DNA of 52,761 nt. It comes from Caryophanales bacterium (GTDB lineage Bacteria > Bacillota > Bacilli > Bacillales > DSM-4216). Below the pieces are notes generated by a model. The model did no database searches. It saw nothing but the letters and a program-made list of their open reading frames with translations, and was not told the origin of the DNA. The position numbers and the translations under genes are program-made. Shown here piece by piece: positions 24,869 through 35,172 of this stretch; within the stretch, counting starts at the first letter, position 1, and each line of letters begins with the position of its first letter. The stretch is from assembly GCA_014896555.1 (NCBI GenBank), contig JADBKC010000003.1, positions 1-52,761 of the forward strand, written 5' to 3'.

Positions 24869-25636
24869 TTATCTATTTTTTTGTTTCTCTTCCTCTTTAT
24901 AGGATTGAAAAAAAGAGCCTACTTCTAAATCAATAACTCCTTTTACTTTTGGATCCAATTGACTAACAATAGATGGATAATACATCATTTTTTTTGAAAA
25001 CGTTCCAAGTGTTGCCCTTACTTCGTAACCGTCATTCATATAAAGTGTGATATGATAAGGATCCGTTTTTTTCGGAGTGTAGTGGATCTCTGAAATAGAG
25101 TTGACGATTTCAACCGGCAATTCATTTAACGATTTCACCATTTCTTTTAAAATAACATCTTTTTTGAAATCAAAAAGAATAGGAGCTTGTTTGGGAATTT
25201 TTACTGCTTTTTCTTTTATCACACGACCGTTTTCCAATACAGGCTTAAATATGTCACCATCTGCTAGATAGCCGATTTGTTTCATTTCCTTGATTCTTAT
25301 ATGGACACGGTTCGGAAACTGGACCGACACGGCTGATGATTTAATTTCAGGTATTTTTTTTAGCCGGTTTTCCGCATCGTCCTTGTTCAGTTCCCAAATG
25401 CTCATTCCGTTTTCAATAGCGCTCCATTTTATAATATCTTTCGTTTTCAGTACATGGTTTCCAGAAACGGTAATTTCTTTTATATGGCTGATCGGCGACA
25501 AAAAATAGACCATCGACAACACCAATAAGAAAAAAAGAAAAAGAAGGAAAATCAGCCGGCGATTCGCCTTTTTTTTGCGATATTCTTTTAATCTAGGAAT
25601 ACGGTCTTCCAATGAGACAATTTTCCCATTTTCCAC
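24869..25636 (-). CDS. divIB: Cell division initiation protein DivIB (FtsQ)
   Basis: DivIB is the bitopic divisome protein that complexes with FtsL and DivIC outside the membrane. The order is a basic cytoplasmic segment (about residues 1-25), one membrane helix (LIFLLFLFFLLVLSMVYFL), a POTRA domain (ISHIKEITVSGNHVLKTKDI) and the beta domain. From GTG 25636, with GGGAGG 7 bases upstream, it has 255 residues (B. subtilis 263). The ORF track adds 44 N-terminal codons that look non-coding. It follows murG without the usual murB between. Confidence 0.93.
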   Translation of the reverse strand: MENGKIVSLEDRIPRLKEYRKKKANRRLIFLLFLFFLLVLSMVYFLSPISHIKEITVSGNHVLKTKDIIKWSAIENGMSIWELNKDDAENRLKKIPEIKSSAVSVQFPNRVHIRIKEMKQIGYLADGDIFKPVLENGRVIKEKAVKIPKQAPILFDFKKDVILKEMVKSLNELPVEIVNSISEIHYTPKKTDPYHITLYMNDGYEVRATLGTFSKKMMYYPSIVSQLDPKVKGVIDLEVGSFFQSYKEEEKQKNR

Positions 25637-25783
25637 TCCATTCCCTCCCTGTTGTTGCTGAACAGCTACTAGGAGCATGTTCCCCTTATTCACCTTTTTC
25701 AAGATATATGGAAACATGCGTCGCATAGTACAGGTGATCCATCTTATTTTTCTTGTACGAACGCGCAACTAGGATAATGCGCC

Positions 25784-26890
25784 TTATTGGGAATTTGATG
25801 ATTCCGCCAGTTCTGCCATTAATTGGTACAATCGATCGGATGCATCTGGAATTCCCAATTTTGAAGAAGCTTGTTTCATTTTTTTCAATCGATTCTCGTC
25901 TGTTAAAACGGCATCTAGCTCTTTAACCAGCCGCTCCGGCGACAATTCTTTTTCTAGAAGCAAAATGGCTGCACCCTTATCGGCTAAAGTCCGGGCATTT
26001 TTTTCTTGATGGTTGTTCGTCACATAAGGGCTCGGAATTAATATGCTAGGCACTCCAAGCGCCGTTAGCTCCGCTAAAGTAGTCGCCCCAGCACGAGAAA
26101 CAACCAGATCTACTTCTTTTAATATCTCCGGCATGTTATGAACAAACGGTGCAATGGCCACATTGGTCGGCTTGCCTGCTAAAGAAGCTTCCTTTTTGAC
26201 AGTCTCAAAATGGATTTCTCCTGTTATATACAAAATTTGATACGGTTTGTTCCGAAAAGCAGCCAGCGATTTTACGACCGCTTCATTCAACGGTCTTGCT
26301 CCCCTGCTTCCGCCAAAAATAAGCACCGTAGGAACATTTTCTTTTAATCCAAACGAACGCAAAACCCCATTTTTCTTAGCCGCTACCACTTCGGAAGCCC
26401 GAGGATTTCCAGTCAAAACGACTTTTTCTCGAGGGAAAAACTCCTCGGCTGCCTCAAAACAAACCGCTATTTTATCAACATATTTGCTTAAAAATTTATT
26501 GGTTAAGCCAGGAACGCTGTTTTGTTCATGTATGATGGTGGGAATATGTAATTTCGACGCGGCGTATACGACCGGTCCGCAAACATAGCCTCCAGTACCG
26601 ATGACAATATCAGGCTTATACTCTTTCAGCCACTTCTTGCACTCTCTAACACCCTTTAGAAAGCGAACCACAGTTTTCACGTTATCAAACGAAAGAGATC
26701 GTTTAAAACCAGTAATATGAATAGAGTGAAACTCAATTCCTTCTCGCGGAACAAGCTTTGATTCCAGTCCTTTCTCCGTTCCGATATACAAAAAAGAAAT
26801 TCCGTCATGTTTTTCTTTTATGGTCCTGATGAGAGCCAAAGCTGGGTAAATATGCCCTCCAGTACCGCCGCCACTGACGACGATTTTCAT
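25784..26890 (-). CDS. murG: Lipid II synthase MurG
   Basis: MurG adds GlcNAc from UDP-GlcNAc to lipid I at the inner membrane face. Motifs are the N-terminal glycine loop [52 protein letters not shown] and [17 protein letters not shown] with [10 protein letters not shown]. Length is 368 residues (B. subtilis 363). GAGGTG stands before ATG 26890. A terminator separates it from spoVE upstream, so it must have its own promoter in 26891-27149; none is obvious by eye. Confidence 0.97.
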   Translation of the reverse strand: MKIVVSGGGTGGHIYPALALIRTIKEKHDGISFLYIGTEKGLESKLVPREGIEFHSIHITGFKRSLSFDNVKTVVRFLKGVRECKKWLKEYKPDIVIGTGGYVCGPVVYAASKLHIPTIIHEQNSVPGLTNKFLSKYVDKIAVCFEAAEEFFPREKVVLTGNPRASEVVAAKKNGVLRSFGLKENVPTVLIFGGSRGARPLNEAVVKSLAAFRNKPYQILYITGEIHFETVKKEASLAGKPTNVAIAPFVHNMPEILKEVDLVVSRAGATTLAELTALGVPSILIPSPYVTNNHQEKNARTLADKGAAILLLEKELSPERLVKELDAVLTDENRLKKMKQASSKLGIPDASDRLYQLMAELAESSNSQ

Positions 26891-27149
26891 ATTCTTTTCA
26901 CCTCAAATTCTTCCTTTCCTGTACCTATTCATGATAGTCAATCCACACCCTGTTTCTTTTTCGGAAAACACGTTCACAAAGGACTCGACTACATTATCAT
27001 ACTATATTTTAGCGAATGAATGTCCATGCGCAAATACAATTTAATAGAAATTCCATCGTTGTAACATATCTTGTAAGCATTTTGTTAAATTGCAGGGTTT
27101 CCTGCCTTCGTAATGAAGAAAACACCTCTGGCAAAACCGTCTCATATAT

Positions 27150-27186
27150 GAAAAAACTGGAAACCTTAAAACTAGGTTTCCAGTTC
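27150..27186 (-). terminator. Terminator downstream of spoVE
   Basis: AACTGGAAACC, nine loop bases and GGTTTCCAGTT form a perfect 11-pair stem on the minus strand followed by a T tract. It begins four bases after the spoVE stop and should separate spoVE from murG. Confidence 0.92.
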
Positions 27187-27189
27187 ATT

Positions 27190-28284
27190 TTAATATCGAG
27201 AATAGCGACTCACATTTAAAAGAATCCCTATAGCGGCTAATACAAGCGTCAAAGAAGAACCGCCGTAACTTAAGAAAGGAAGAGTAATACCGGTGACCGG
27301 CATGAGCCCGGTCACCACACCGACATTAATCATAACTTGGATGGCCACCATGGAAATAATGCCCGCTGCCAGAAAACTTCCATATAAATCTGGAGCTCCA
27401 AGTGCTACGCGAATGCCCCTCCATAATAAAAGCGCAAATAAAAGGAGCACGATGCTGCCGCCGATAAACCCCAATTCTTCCGCCAATATGGCAAAAATAA
27501 AATCGTTTTGCGGCTCCGGCAAATAGAAAAATTTTTGCCGACTTTCCCCCAAGCCTAGCCCCAATAATCCTCCTGGACCAATGGCATACATCGATTGGAT
27601 GATTTGAAAACCGCTTCCAAGTGGATCAGACCATGGATCCAAATAAGAGGTAATGCGGTTCATCCGATAAGGTGCCGACAAAATAAGAGCCGCAAAACCA
27701 ATGAGCCCAACAAAGGCCAAGCCAGCGAAATGTTTGATTTGCGCACCGGCGATAAAGATCATCAAATGCAAAAACACCATGACAGTTCCTGTTCCGAGGT
27801 CCGGCTGGAGCATAACAGCCCAAAAGCTAAAAACACTAAAGACAATGTAGGTACTGGCCCCTTTTTAAAAGAGGTAATACTTTTGCCGTTCTGATAAAAA
27901 TTTTGCCAAAAAAACAATCATAGCCAGTTTCATAAACTCTGAAGGTTGAATAGAAAATGCCCCAACCCCAATCCAGCTTCGAGATCCGTTTCTAACGGTA
28001 CCCACCCCTGGTACTAACACAAGAATGAGCAATAGAAAGCAAACAACAAGAATCACTTTTGACCATGAACGCCATATCCAATACTCCATATTCATAAGCA
28101 AAAACATCGCCATGACGCCAGTTCCGGCAAAAAGCAGCTGCCTTTTCGCAAAATAAAAAGAATCACCAAACTTATAATTCGCCCAAACAGCGCTGGCGCT
28201 GTAAACCATGATGAGCCCGATGGCCAAAAGACTAAGTGTCAATCCAATTAAAACAAAGTCCGGGGAAGACTTTTTGTAAGACAA
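27190..28284 (-). pseudogene. spoVE: SEDS-family sporulation peptidoglycan polymerase SpoVE, disrupted
   Basis: SpoVE polymerises spore cortex peptidoglycan with SpoVD. The first 139 or so residues (LIMVYSASAVWANYKFGDSFYFAKRQ and RNGSRSWIGVGAFSIQPSEFMKLA, quoted in part) and the last 207 (MLQPDLGTGTVMV to LLNVSRYSRY) are intact and in the same frame. Between them the frame meets TAA at 27865-27867, while the expected SITSFKKGPVPTLSLVFLAF is read in another frame. Two missing bases in an A run (27881-27884) and one in a T run (27822-27825) explain this, and restoring them gives 365 residues against 366 in B. subtilis. The likely start is TTG 28284 after GAGGTG. This is either a true mutation or a homopolymer sequencing error. 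Confidence 0.9.
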
Positions 28285-28384
28285 AGCCAACACCTCGATA
28301 GACATAGATTTGAGCTAATCAGCACGAAATTAGCCGATCGTAGGTGTTGATTCTTTGTTGGGCCCGCATCCACTAGACAAGCTC

Positions 28385-29737
28385 TTACTTCAGTCTATGC
28401 ACGGCCTCAATAAAAATATCACCGCGTTGTTCGAAAGTTTTATACTGGTCCCAGCTAGCGCATGCTGGCGATAACAAAATAGTGTCCCCTTTTTCTGACA
28501 ACTGATACGCTTTTGGCACCGCATCGCTCACATTCTCCGCATGGACAATCGTTTTGATGCCTGCTTTACGCGCCGTTTTTGAAATTTTTTCTGCTGTTTG
28601 TCCAAAAGTGATGACAGCTTTCACATTTTTTAAATAAGGAATAAGGTCATCAAAACCGTTGCCGCGGTCCAGTCCGCCTGCAAGGAGAATAATCGGATTT
28701 TGGAAGGCGCTTAAAGCTGCTTTAGTCGCCAACGTATTTGTTGCCTTCGAATCGTTGTAAAATTTTCGTCCGTTCACTTCACCGACATATTGAGTCCGAT
28801 GCTTGACTCCAGCGAAAACTTTTAACACTTGGCGAATCGCTTCATTTCCCCCTCCAGCCAGTTTCACTGCCGCAACTGCCGCCAGTATATTTTCTAAATT
28901 ATGGGATCCTGGAAGGGCAATTTCTTCTGTATCGATCAATTTTTCACCGCGGAAATAGACGCTGCCGTCTTGAATATATGCTCCGTCTTGAATCACTTGT
29001 TTGGTGGAAAACAGAACTTTTTTCGCCTTGGAAAATTTCGTTAGTTCCATTAATTCTTCTTGATCGCCATTGAGAATCAGATAATCGTCTTCTGTTTGAT
29101 TTCTCGTAATATTCGCTTTCGCTTTTGCATATTCTTCTTTTGTTCCATGATAATCAAGATGAGCCTCATACAAATTGGTAATAATGGAAATATGAGGCCT
29201 GAACGTGTCAATCCCCATTAACTGAAAAGAAGACAATTCCATGACCACTATATTTTCTTCGGTTGCCTTTTGGGCGACTTCAGAAGCCACTTTTCCAATA
29301 TTTCCGGCGATAAGCGGCCGCTTTCCATCCTTTTCTAACATCTCAAAAATTAACGTTGTTGTCGTTGTCTTCCCATTCGTACCGGTAATGCCAATAAAAG
29401 GAGCTTCCGAAATTAAATAAGCCAATTCTACTTCCGTCAAAACCGGAATCCCACGTTCCGAAGCCCCCAAAACAAGAGGGTTCGAATAAGGAATGCCAGG
29501 ATTTTTGACGATATACTCATACCCCTCATCCAACAATTCGATAGGATGAGAACCCGTGATCACCTTTATACCCTGTTCTAGCAAATCTTGGGCTTGAGGA
29601 TTTTCCTGCAAAGGTTTTTTATCGTTCACCGTGACAAATGCGCCAAGCTTATGTAAAAGCGAAGCAGCGCTTGCTCCGCTTTTGGCGAGGCCCAATACTA
29701 ATATTTTTTTATGCTGAAATTTAGTGATTGTTTTCAA
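28385..29737 (-). CDS. murD: UDP-N-acetylmuramoylalanine-D-glutamate ligase
   Basis: MurD adds D-glutamate to UDP-MurNAc-L-Ala. The N-terminal nucleotide-sugar domain ([19 protein letters not shown]), the central ATPase with [16 protein letters not shown] near residue 117, and the C-terminal domain ([32 protein letters not shown]) are all present. Length is 450 residues. The start appears to be TTG 29737, directly abutting the mraY stop (TAATTG), and the N-terminus then aligns in length with B. subtilis MurD. The gene is transcribed with mraY and spoVE. Confidence 0.97.
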   Translation of the reverse strand: MKTITKFQHKKILVLGLAKSGASAASLLHKLGAFVTVNDKKPLQENPQAQDLLEQGIKVITGSHPIELLDEGYEYIVKNPGIPYSNPLVLGASERGIPVLTEVELAYLISEAPFIGITGTNGKTTTTTLIFEMLEKDGKRPLIAGNIGKVASEVAQKATEENIVVMELSSFQLMGIDTFRPHISIITNLYEAHLDYHGTKEEYAKAKANITRNQTEDDYLILNGDQEELMELTKFSKAKKVLFSTKQVIQDGAYIQDGSVYFRGEKLIDTEEIALPGSHNLENILAAVAAVKLAGGGNEAIRQVLKVFAGVKHRTQYVGEVNGRKFYNDSKATNTLATKAALSAFQNPIILLAGGLDRGNGFDDLIPYLKNVKAVITFGQTAEKISKTARKAGIKTIVHAENVSDAVPKAYQLSEKGDTILLSPACASWDQYKTFEQRGDIFIEAVHRLK

Positions 29738-30712
29738 TTAGTCCCACACTCCGATATAGATTCCTAGTCCTGCACAAATAAGAGCGGCCGTCCAAAAAGT
29801 CACGACGACACGCCATTCTGACCAACCGCCGAGCTCAAAATGATGATGCAGCGGACTCATCCGGAAAATACGCTTGCCGGTCGTTTTAAAAGAAATCACT
29901 TGCAATATAACAGACAGCGTCTCTGCAACAAACACCGCTCCAATGACAAGAAGGACGACCTCCAGCTTTGTCAACAAAGAAATGGTGGCAATCGCTCCCC
30001 CAAGTGCAAGCGATCCGGTATCCCCCATAAACACTTTAGCAGGGTGGGCATTGAATACGAGAAATCCTAGCACAGCCCCCACAACCGCCATCGCAAAAAC
30101 TGCCGTTTCATATTGTGATTGATTCCAAGCCAACACTCCGAATGCCCCAAATGCAATCGCGCACGTTCCTGAAACAAGCCCATCAAGGCCGTCTGTCAAG
30201 TTGACAGCATTGGAAAAACCAACGAGCCAAAAAATGACAAACAGTACATACAACCAGCCTAAATGAATCGATATATCCGTAAACGGAATGGCTAGCTCCG
30301 TTGAATAATGATGCTGCTTGTAGAAAAGATAAAAAATAACGGAAATAATGATTTGACCCAACAATTTCTGCTTGGATGTCAACCCTAAATTCCGCTTCAT
30401 CACCACTTTAATAAAATCATCTAAAAATCCAAGAAGACCAAATCCTACTGTTACAAAAAGCAATAAATAGGTTTCTACATTCGGTTTGGAAAACTTTCCG
30501 GTCATCACTAGAGTCGTTATGATGATGGACAGCAAAATCACGATTCCGCCCATTGTTGGTGTGCCTGATTTTTTTTGATGAGATTTTGGCCCTTCTTTCC
30601 GAATACTTTGCCCGAATTTTAATCTTCTCAAAAAGGGGATAAAAATGGGAGAAAGAAGCACAGTGATCAAAAACCCCATCAAAATCGTATAAAAAATCAC
30701 TTGTTCCATCAT
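29738..30712 (-). CDS. mraY: Phospho-MurNAc-pentapeptide translocase MraY
   Basis: MraY transfers phospho-MurNAc-pentapeptide to undecaprenyl phosphate, making lipid I. The 324-residue protein has about ten hydrophobic helices and the signature motifs [44 protein letters not shown] and [22 protein letters not shown] precedes ATG 30712, which comes one base after the stop of the MurF-like stub (TAACATG). It heads the sub-block mraY-murD-spoVE. Confidence 0.97.
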   Translation of the reverse strand: MMEQVIFYTILMGFLITVLLSPIFIPFLRRLKFGQSIRKEGPKSHQKKSGTPTMGGIVILLSIIITTLVMTGKFSKPNVETYLLLFVTVGFGLLGFLDDFIKVVMKRNLGLTSKQKLLGQIIISVIFYLFYKQHHYSTELAIPFTDISIHLGWLYVLFVIFWLVGFSNAVNLTDGLDGLVSGTCAIAFGAFGVLAWNQSQYETAVFAMAVVGAVLGFLVFNAHPAKVFMGDTGSLALGGAIATISLLTKLEVVLLVIGAVFVAETLSVILQVISFKTTGKRIFRMSPLHHHFELGGWSEWRVVVTFWTAALICAGLGIYIGVWD

Positions 30713-30713
30713 G

Positions 30714-31160
30714 TTATCCCCTCCTCTTCCGATATTGATTTATAGATGAAAATAGTTGTTCCATTTCCCGTTCATCATCTAAATGGTATGTAAAATATTG
30801 ATTGATGGATCGATCGTTTTGATAAAAAATAAATTTTGTCATTTGTTTCCACTCTTTTTGAACAATTTTTTTCTTGTAATTTTCAGCAATCGTATTAAAC
30901 GCAGCGACTAAATCTTGTGTTTGAAAAATAGGAAAATCGTTAGGCACCGATCTCGGCAGGGGGCTGTCAGCGCCCCACAACGCCGCAATCGCTCCTTGTT
31001 CAATGGCCGCTAATAAATCTGGAGTTTCTTCAATGGGCAAATAAAGCCCTTTTGTCATCGAGAATGAAGAAGTGATCGAAACCGTTTCAATTTTCACTTC
31101 CTCCATTTTCGCTCCCGCGAGTTGCTTGAACCATCCGGCTATGTCTTTCATGAATAGCAT
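30714..31160 (-). CDS. Stand-alone MurF-type N-terminal domain protein
   Basis: This 148-residue protein lies between murE and mraY, where some bacteria have murF but B. subtilis has nothing. Residues about 20-95 resemble the UDP-MurNAc-tripeptide-binding domain of Mur ligases: [16 protein letters not shown] matches the IDSRKIxxGxLFVP block, and [16 protein letters not shown] matches the GAAALLW block. The protein ends about where the ATPase domain should begin. No GTNGKT loop or later Mur motif is found downstream, because mraY follows after one base. AAGGAG lies 10 bases before the ATG, so it is likely translated. It could be a decayed murF or a separate ligand-binding protein; function is not known. 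Confidence 0.75.
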   Translation of the reverse strand: MLFMKDIAGWFKQLAGAKMEEVKIETVSITSSFSMTKGLYLPIEETPDLLAAIEQGAIAALWGADSPLPRSVPNDFPIFQTQDLVAAFNTIAENYKKKIVQKEWKQMTKFIFYQNDRSINQYFTYHLDDEREMEQLFSSINQYRKRRG

Positions 31161-31164
31161 GGAC

Positions 31165-32625
31165 TTATCTCTCCTTCAAAGCTTCAATGGCTACTTCCCG
31201 ATCATCAAAATGAAGCACTTGATCGCCGATAATTTGGTACGTTTCATGCCCTTTTCCCGCAATGACAACGACATCGCCGGCGGCTGCTTTTTTAATCGCT
31301 TTGAAAATGGCCTCCCGGCGATCCGGAATGATTTCGTATTTCTCTCCTTCAACCCCTTTTTCCATGTCCTTCAAAATAGCTAAAGGATTTTCACTACGAG
31401 GGTTATCCGAAGTAAAAATCGGATCTGTCGCATATTGACAAGCTACTTTTGCCATTAAAGGCCTCTTCGTTCGGTCCCTGTCTCCGCCACAGCCTACGAC
31501 GACGAAAATCCGTTTGTCTGTCAATTGGCGAACTGTTTTCAATACATTTTCAAGTCCATCTGGGGTATGAGCATAATCCACGATAACAGAAAAATCTTGG
31601 CCTTCATGAATCAATTGAAAACGACCGGCCACTCCTTCGATGCCTCCTACCGCTTGAACGATCGTATCGAAGTCCACTTTCGCAACATATGCGGCAGCAA
31701 TGCTCGCTAAAACATTATACACATTAAATTTTCCGGCAAGTTTCGTTTTTATTGTACATTCCCCGTCTGGATACACTAAATCAAACGTTGTTCCCGAGGG
31801 TTGAAGTTCAATATTTTTTGCTTGAAATAAAGCCTCGCGTTCGATGCCGTATGTGACAATATGGGCAGCTGTTTCGCGGATGAAGTACTCGGAAGCCGGA
31901 TCATCAATGTTCAGTACAGCAAACTTTTTCTTATCCCTGTCAAAGGTATTCCCCAGCTGGGCAAATAACAGTCCTTTTGCTCTCCGATACTCATCCATCG
32001 TTTTGTGATAATCCAAATGATCTTGAGTTAAATTTGTAAAAACAGCAATATCAAAGTCACAGCCATGTACCCGCCCTTCCACAAGGGAATGCGAGGAAAC
32101 TTCCATTGCGGCCGTCGACACATGTTTTTCCTGCATTTGATGAAACACTTTTTGCAAGGTTAAACTATCCGGAGTCGTATTTTTTGTTTCCAGCATTTTG
32201 TCCCCTATTTTTATGTACATAGTGCCGATCAATCCGGCCTTTTCGCCTGCTTTCTGAAAAATTTCATACAGCAAATGACTAGTCGTCGTTTTACCATTCG
32301 TTCCAGTAATTCCAATTAACTTTAACGATTTTGTCGGCGATTGATAAAAGGCATCTGCCAATACGGCCATCGCTCTTTTTGTATCTTTTACATACACAAC
32401 AGGGACGTCCACTTCAATGGTCTCTTCGGCCACGATTGCTGCCGCCTGTTGTTCCGCCGCTGCTTTTGCGAACTGATGACCGTTTACCGTATACCCTTTA
32501 ATACAAATAAAAAGGGAACCCTTTTTCACTTTTCGATGATCATTTTCAATCGAAGTGATGTCTGGGTTTTCCTCGGAAGTAAGCTGGTAAAAAGGCAATG
32601 ATTTTATCAAACTTTGCAGTTTCAT
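31165..32625 (-). CDS. murE: UDP-MurNAc-L-Ala-D-Glu:meso-diaminopimelate ligase
   Basis: MurE adds the third residue of the peptidoglycan stem peptide. The ATPase loop is [17 protein letters not shown] near residue 110, the carbamylated-Lys region is [14 protein letters not shown]...[20 protein letters not shown], and DNPRSENP near residue 405 is the motif for meso-diaminopimelate rather than lysine. ATG 32625 with AAAGGA 9 bases upstream gives 486 residues; the ORF-track TTG is three codons earlier. It lies between spoVD and the MurF-like stub. Confidence 0.97.
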   Translation of the reverse strand: MKLQSLIKSLPFYQLTSEENPDITSIENDHRKVKKGSLFICIKGYTVNGHQFAKAAAEQQAAAIVAEETIEVDVPVVYVKDTKRAMAVLADAFYQSPTKSLKLIGITGTNGKTTTSHLLYEIFQKAGEKAGLIGTMYIKIGDKMLETKNTTPDSLTLQKVFHQMQEKHVSTAAMEVSSHSLVEGRVHGCDFDIAVFTNLTQDHLDYHKTMDEYRRAKGLLFAQLGNTFDRDKKKFAVLNIDDPASEYFIRETAAHIVTYGIEREALFQAKNIELQPSGTTFDLVYPDGECTIKTKLAGKFNVYNVLASIAAAYVAKVDFDTIVQAVGGIEGVAGRFQLIHEGQDFSVIVDYAHTPDGLENVLKTVRQLTDKRIFVVVGCGGDRDRTKRPLMAKVACQYATDPIFTSDNPRSENPLAILKDMEKGVEGEKYEIIPDRREAIFKAIKKAAAGDVVVIAGKGHETYQIIGDQVLHFDDREVAIEALKER

Positions 32626-32895
32626 TATGTCCAATCCTTTCTAACAGTCGCATCCATCCTATGTATTTGGCTGTTTGGCGGTTCTTACGATTCAATCTTT
32701 TCACTGATGGATACTTGGCCATGACAGCCACTCTTTTCTCATTTTAACGAAATTCCTCTGAGAATGCGAACCAATAGTCGAAGAAAAATGAACTCAAAAC
32801 AGAGAGGCAAATTGAAAAAAATGTCGAGCTGTGGCAGTCACTTATTCATATTAACACAGAATGGTATGTTCTGCTTAACTTTTTGAAGAAGAAAT

Positions 32896-32926
32896 AGCGG
32901 TAGGCGGCTTATAGCCGCCTGTCGCT
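32896..32926 (-). terminator. Strong hairpin at the spoVD stop
   Basis: AGCG, GGCGGC, a five-base loop, GCCGCC and CGCT form a nearly perfect inverted repeat that overlaps the spoVD stop codon. The following tract is ATTTCTTCTTC, only moderately T-rich, so it may be a partial terminator or an mRNA-stabilising hairpin between spoVD and murE. Confidence 0.6.
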
Positions 32927-34838
32927 AATTCATAAAAATACGGATGGTGGCTCCTTCTTCTACTTTTGTTCCCGGCTTTGGAGATTGGTTGACCACTTTG
33001 TTTCCATTTCCGCTCACATCGAATTTTAATGGATATCGTTGTTCCAACAATTCTTTTTTAGTCATACCTTCCAGATTGGGAACCTCGATTATTTTCGGGT
33101 CATTCCACTGTCGCTTCTTTTCTATTTGATTTTTTCTCGGTTTGACATTCATTGCCTGCAAACTGTCATCCATCATTTTGCCTACAATTGGAGCTGCGAC
33201 GGTTCCTCCGAATTGAATCGTGCCTTTAGGATTGTCCACTGCCACATAGACGACGATTTGTGGGTCATCTGCAGGTGCAAATCCGATAAAAGAAACGATA
33301 TGATTATTTTCTAAATAACGGCCGTTTTGTGCTTTCTGAGCCGTTCCCGTTTTCCCGCCGACCCGGTAAGAATCGACATAGGCGTTTTTTCCCGACCCTT
33401 TCGCAACGACACTTTCCAACGCATAGCGAATTTGTTTGGATGTCTCTTCCGAAATGACTCTTCTCTTTTTGACAGGAGTTTTTCTCATCAAAACTTCATG
33501 AGTGTTTGGATCAATTAATTCTTTCGCTACATACGGCTGGTACAAAATTCCGCCATTGACGGCAGCGGCAACAGCTGCTACTTGCTGAATAGGAGTAACG
33601 GAAACGCCTTGGCCGAAAGCGGTAGTAGCCAATTCAACTGGCCCTACTTTTTTCAAAGGAAATAATAACCCCTTTCCTTCTCCTTGCAAGTCGATGCCGG
33701 TTTTTTCGCCAAAGCCGAAATTATGGATATATTTGAACAATTTTTCTTTTCCCAGCCGTTCTCCCAATTCGACAAAACCGGGGTTGCAGGAATTTTGGAC
33801 CACTTCCAAAAATGTTTCCGTCCCATGTCCTCCCCGCTTCCAGCAATGTAGTGTGGAACCCGACACTTCAATATAACCGGGATCATGAAACTTTTCTTTC
33901 TCCAAGTCTACCTTTTTTTCCTGAAGAGCCGCAGCCAGAGTAATAATTTTGAATGTCGAACCTGGTTCATACGTGCTCCAAATAGGCAAATTTCGGTTGT
34001 AGATTTCCGGAGGGACATCCTTATAGTTTGCAGGGTTAAAGGTTGGCCTGGAAGACATCGCTAAAATTTCCCCTGTATTTGGGTTCATCGCAATGGCTAT
34101 GATGCCGTCTGGACGATATTTGGCTTCCGCATTGTCCAATTCCCTTTCAATTATCGTCTGCACTTTTGTATCAATGGTCAGCACTAAATCTGCTCCGTCC
34201 ATAGGAGGCTGGTAGTCGTCGGACATATTGGGCATTTTTTTGCCCTTAGCATCAGAATAATATTTCATCGAACCTTTCTGGCCTCTCAACTCTTTATCAT
34301 ATGTCAACTCTAGCCCGGCCAACCCTTGATTATCGATCCCTGTAAACCCTAGTACGTGCGACAAGTAGCTTCCAAATGGATAATAGCGCTTTGAATCTTC
34401 CGCGATAAAAACTCCTTTTATTCCTAACGCTCGAATTTCGTTCGCTTTTTCATAAGAAATTTTTCTGCCCTCAGGTAAGCGTTCAATAGAAGTTTTTTTC
34501 GTCAAGTGCATATACAATTTTTCTTCATTCGCATTGAGAACAGCCGCCAACTTTTCGGCAGCTTCGGCGGGATTTTCAATTTGCCGAGGCATGACATAGA
34601 TCGTCGGAGAGCTTTTGTTTGTAGCTAGTGCAATGCCATTACGGTCGAGAATGTTTCCGCGTTCAGGCTCAAATGGTATATTACGGCTCCATGAGTCTTT
34701 CGCTTTATCTGTCAGCATATCTCCCATAGCAAATTGAACATAGCCAAGTCTAGCATCCATAATAGCGAATATTATCATCCCTGCAAGCAGCAAAAAGGTC
34801 AAACGTTTTCGAACAGTCACTTGAGAAACACGTTTCAA
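32925..34838 (-). CDS. spoVD: Sporulation-specific class B penicillin-binding protein SpoVD
   Basis: SpoVD is the transpeptidase of spore cortex synthesis and partners SpoVE. It has a short cytoplasmic tail, one membrane helix (LTFLLLAGMIIFAIMDARL), a dimerisation domain (SWSRNIPFEPERGNILDRNG) and a transpeptidase with active-site YEPGSTFK near residue 293, SCN and GGKTGTAQ. One PASTA domain ends the protein (IEVPNLEGMTKKELLE). From the second TTG (34838) it has 637 residues; GGAGG stands 7 bases upstream. The neighbouring TTG at 34841 is the alternative. A sigma-E promoter is expected upstream. Confidence 0.95.
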   Translation of the reverse strand: MKRVSQVTVRKRLTFLLLAGMIIFAIMDARLGYVQFAMGDMLTDKAKDSWSRNIPFEPERGNILDRNGIALATNKSSPTIYVMPRQIENPAEAAEKLAAVLNANEEKLYMHLTKKTSIERLPEGRKISYEKANEIRALGIKGVFIAEDSKRYYPFGSYLSHVLGFTGIDNQGLAGLELTYDKELRGQKGSMKYYSDAKGKKMPNMSDDYQPPMDGADLVLTIDTKVQTIIERELDNAEAKYRPDGIIAIAMNPNTGEILAMSSRPTFNPANYKDVPPEIYNRNLPIWSTYEPGSTFKIITLAAALQEKKVDLEKEKFHDPGYIEVSGSTLHCWKRGGHGTETFLEVVQNSCNPGFVELGERLGKEKLFKYIHNFGFGEKTGIDLQGEGKGLLFPLKKVGPVELATTAFGQGVSVTPIQQVAAVAAAVNGGILYQPYVAKELIDPNTHEVLMRKTPVKKRRVISEETSKQIRYALESVVAKGSGKNAYVDSYRVGGKTGTAQKAQNGRYLENNHIVSFIGFAPADDPQIVVYVAVDNPKGTIQFGGTVAAPIVGKMMDDSLQAMNVKPRKNQIEKKRQWNDPKIIEVPNLEGMTKKELLEQRYPLKFDVSGNGNKVVNQSPKPGTKVEEGATIRIFMN

Positions 34839-35052
34839 CAAATCCCCTCCTTTCCGGGCTCGTTTCCAATATATGCTTGTTTTTTTTTAATAGAACGGAC
34901 AAACCCTTAAAGAGAGATCTACTACTATCGTTGAAATGGAACGAGAATGAGACGTATACTATGCACTAGCGCCGTTCACTTTTTCTAGTATCATCAAGCC
35001 ATGATGGACAGGCTGGTGATGAAAACTTTAAAGAGAGACCAATATTTCAAAT
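34839..35052 (-). promoter_or_regulatory. spoVD upstream region with candidate sigma-E promoter
   Basis: Together with the pbpB terminator this fills the 334-base gap between pbpB and spoVD. On the minus strand TTCTATT, 13 bases and CATATATT lie close before the spoVD ribosome site. CATATATT fits the sigma-E -10 pattern CATANNNT, but the -35 matches only five of seven bases and the spacer is one short. The direct repeat TCTCTCTTTAA also occurs twice, about 120 bases apart. No coding sequence was seen. Confidence 0.35.
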
Positions 35053-35102
35053 AAAAAAAGCTGGAACCTATCCCCAATTGTTTGGGCGAGATAGCTCCAG
35101 CT
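35053..35102 (-). terminator. Terminator downstream of pbpB
   Basis: AGCTGGAGCTATC pairs with GATAGGTTCCAGCT, with an inner CCC/GGG helix, and seven T residues follow on the minus strand. It separates the vegetative division block (mraZ to pbpB) from spoVD. Confidence 0.92.
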
Positions 35103-35172
35103 CCACTACTAAAAGTTGTCTACAGAACGTTATTTTTTCGTTTTCCTGTCTTTCTTGTCCTCTTTCTCTTTT

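Noticed and set aside
24448-24936. 162-codon plus-strand ORF between divIB and ftsA
   Set aside because: It has no ribosome binding site, a low-complexity Phe/Ile/Ser composition, and overlaps the 3' end of divIB on the other strand.
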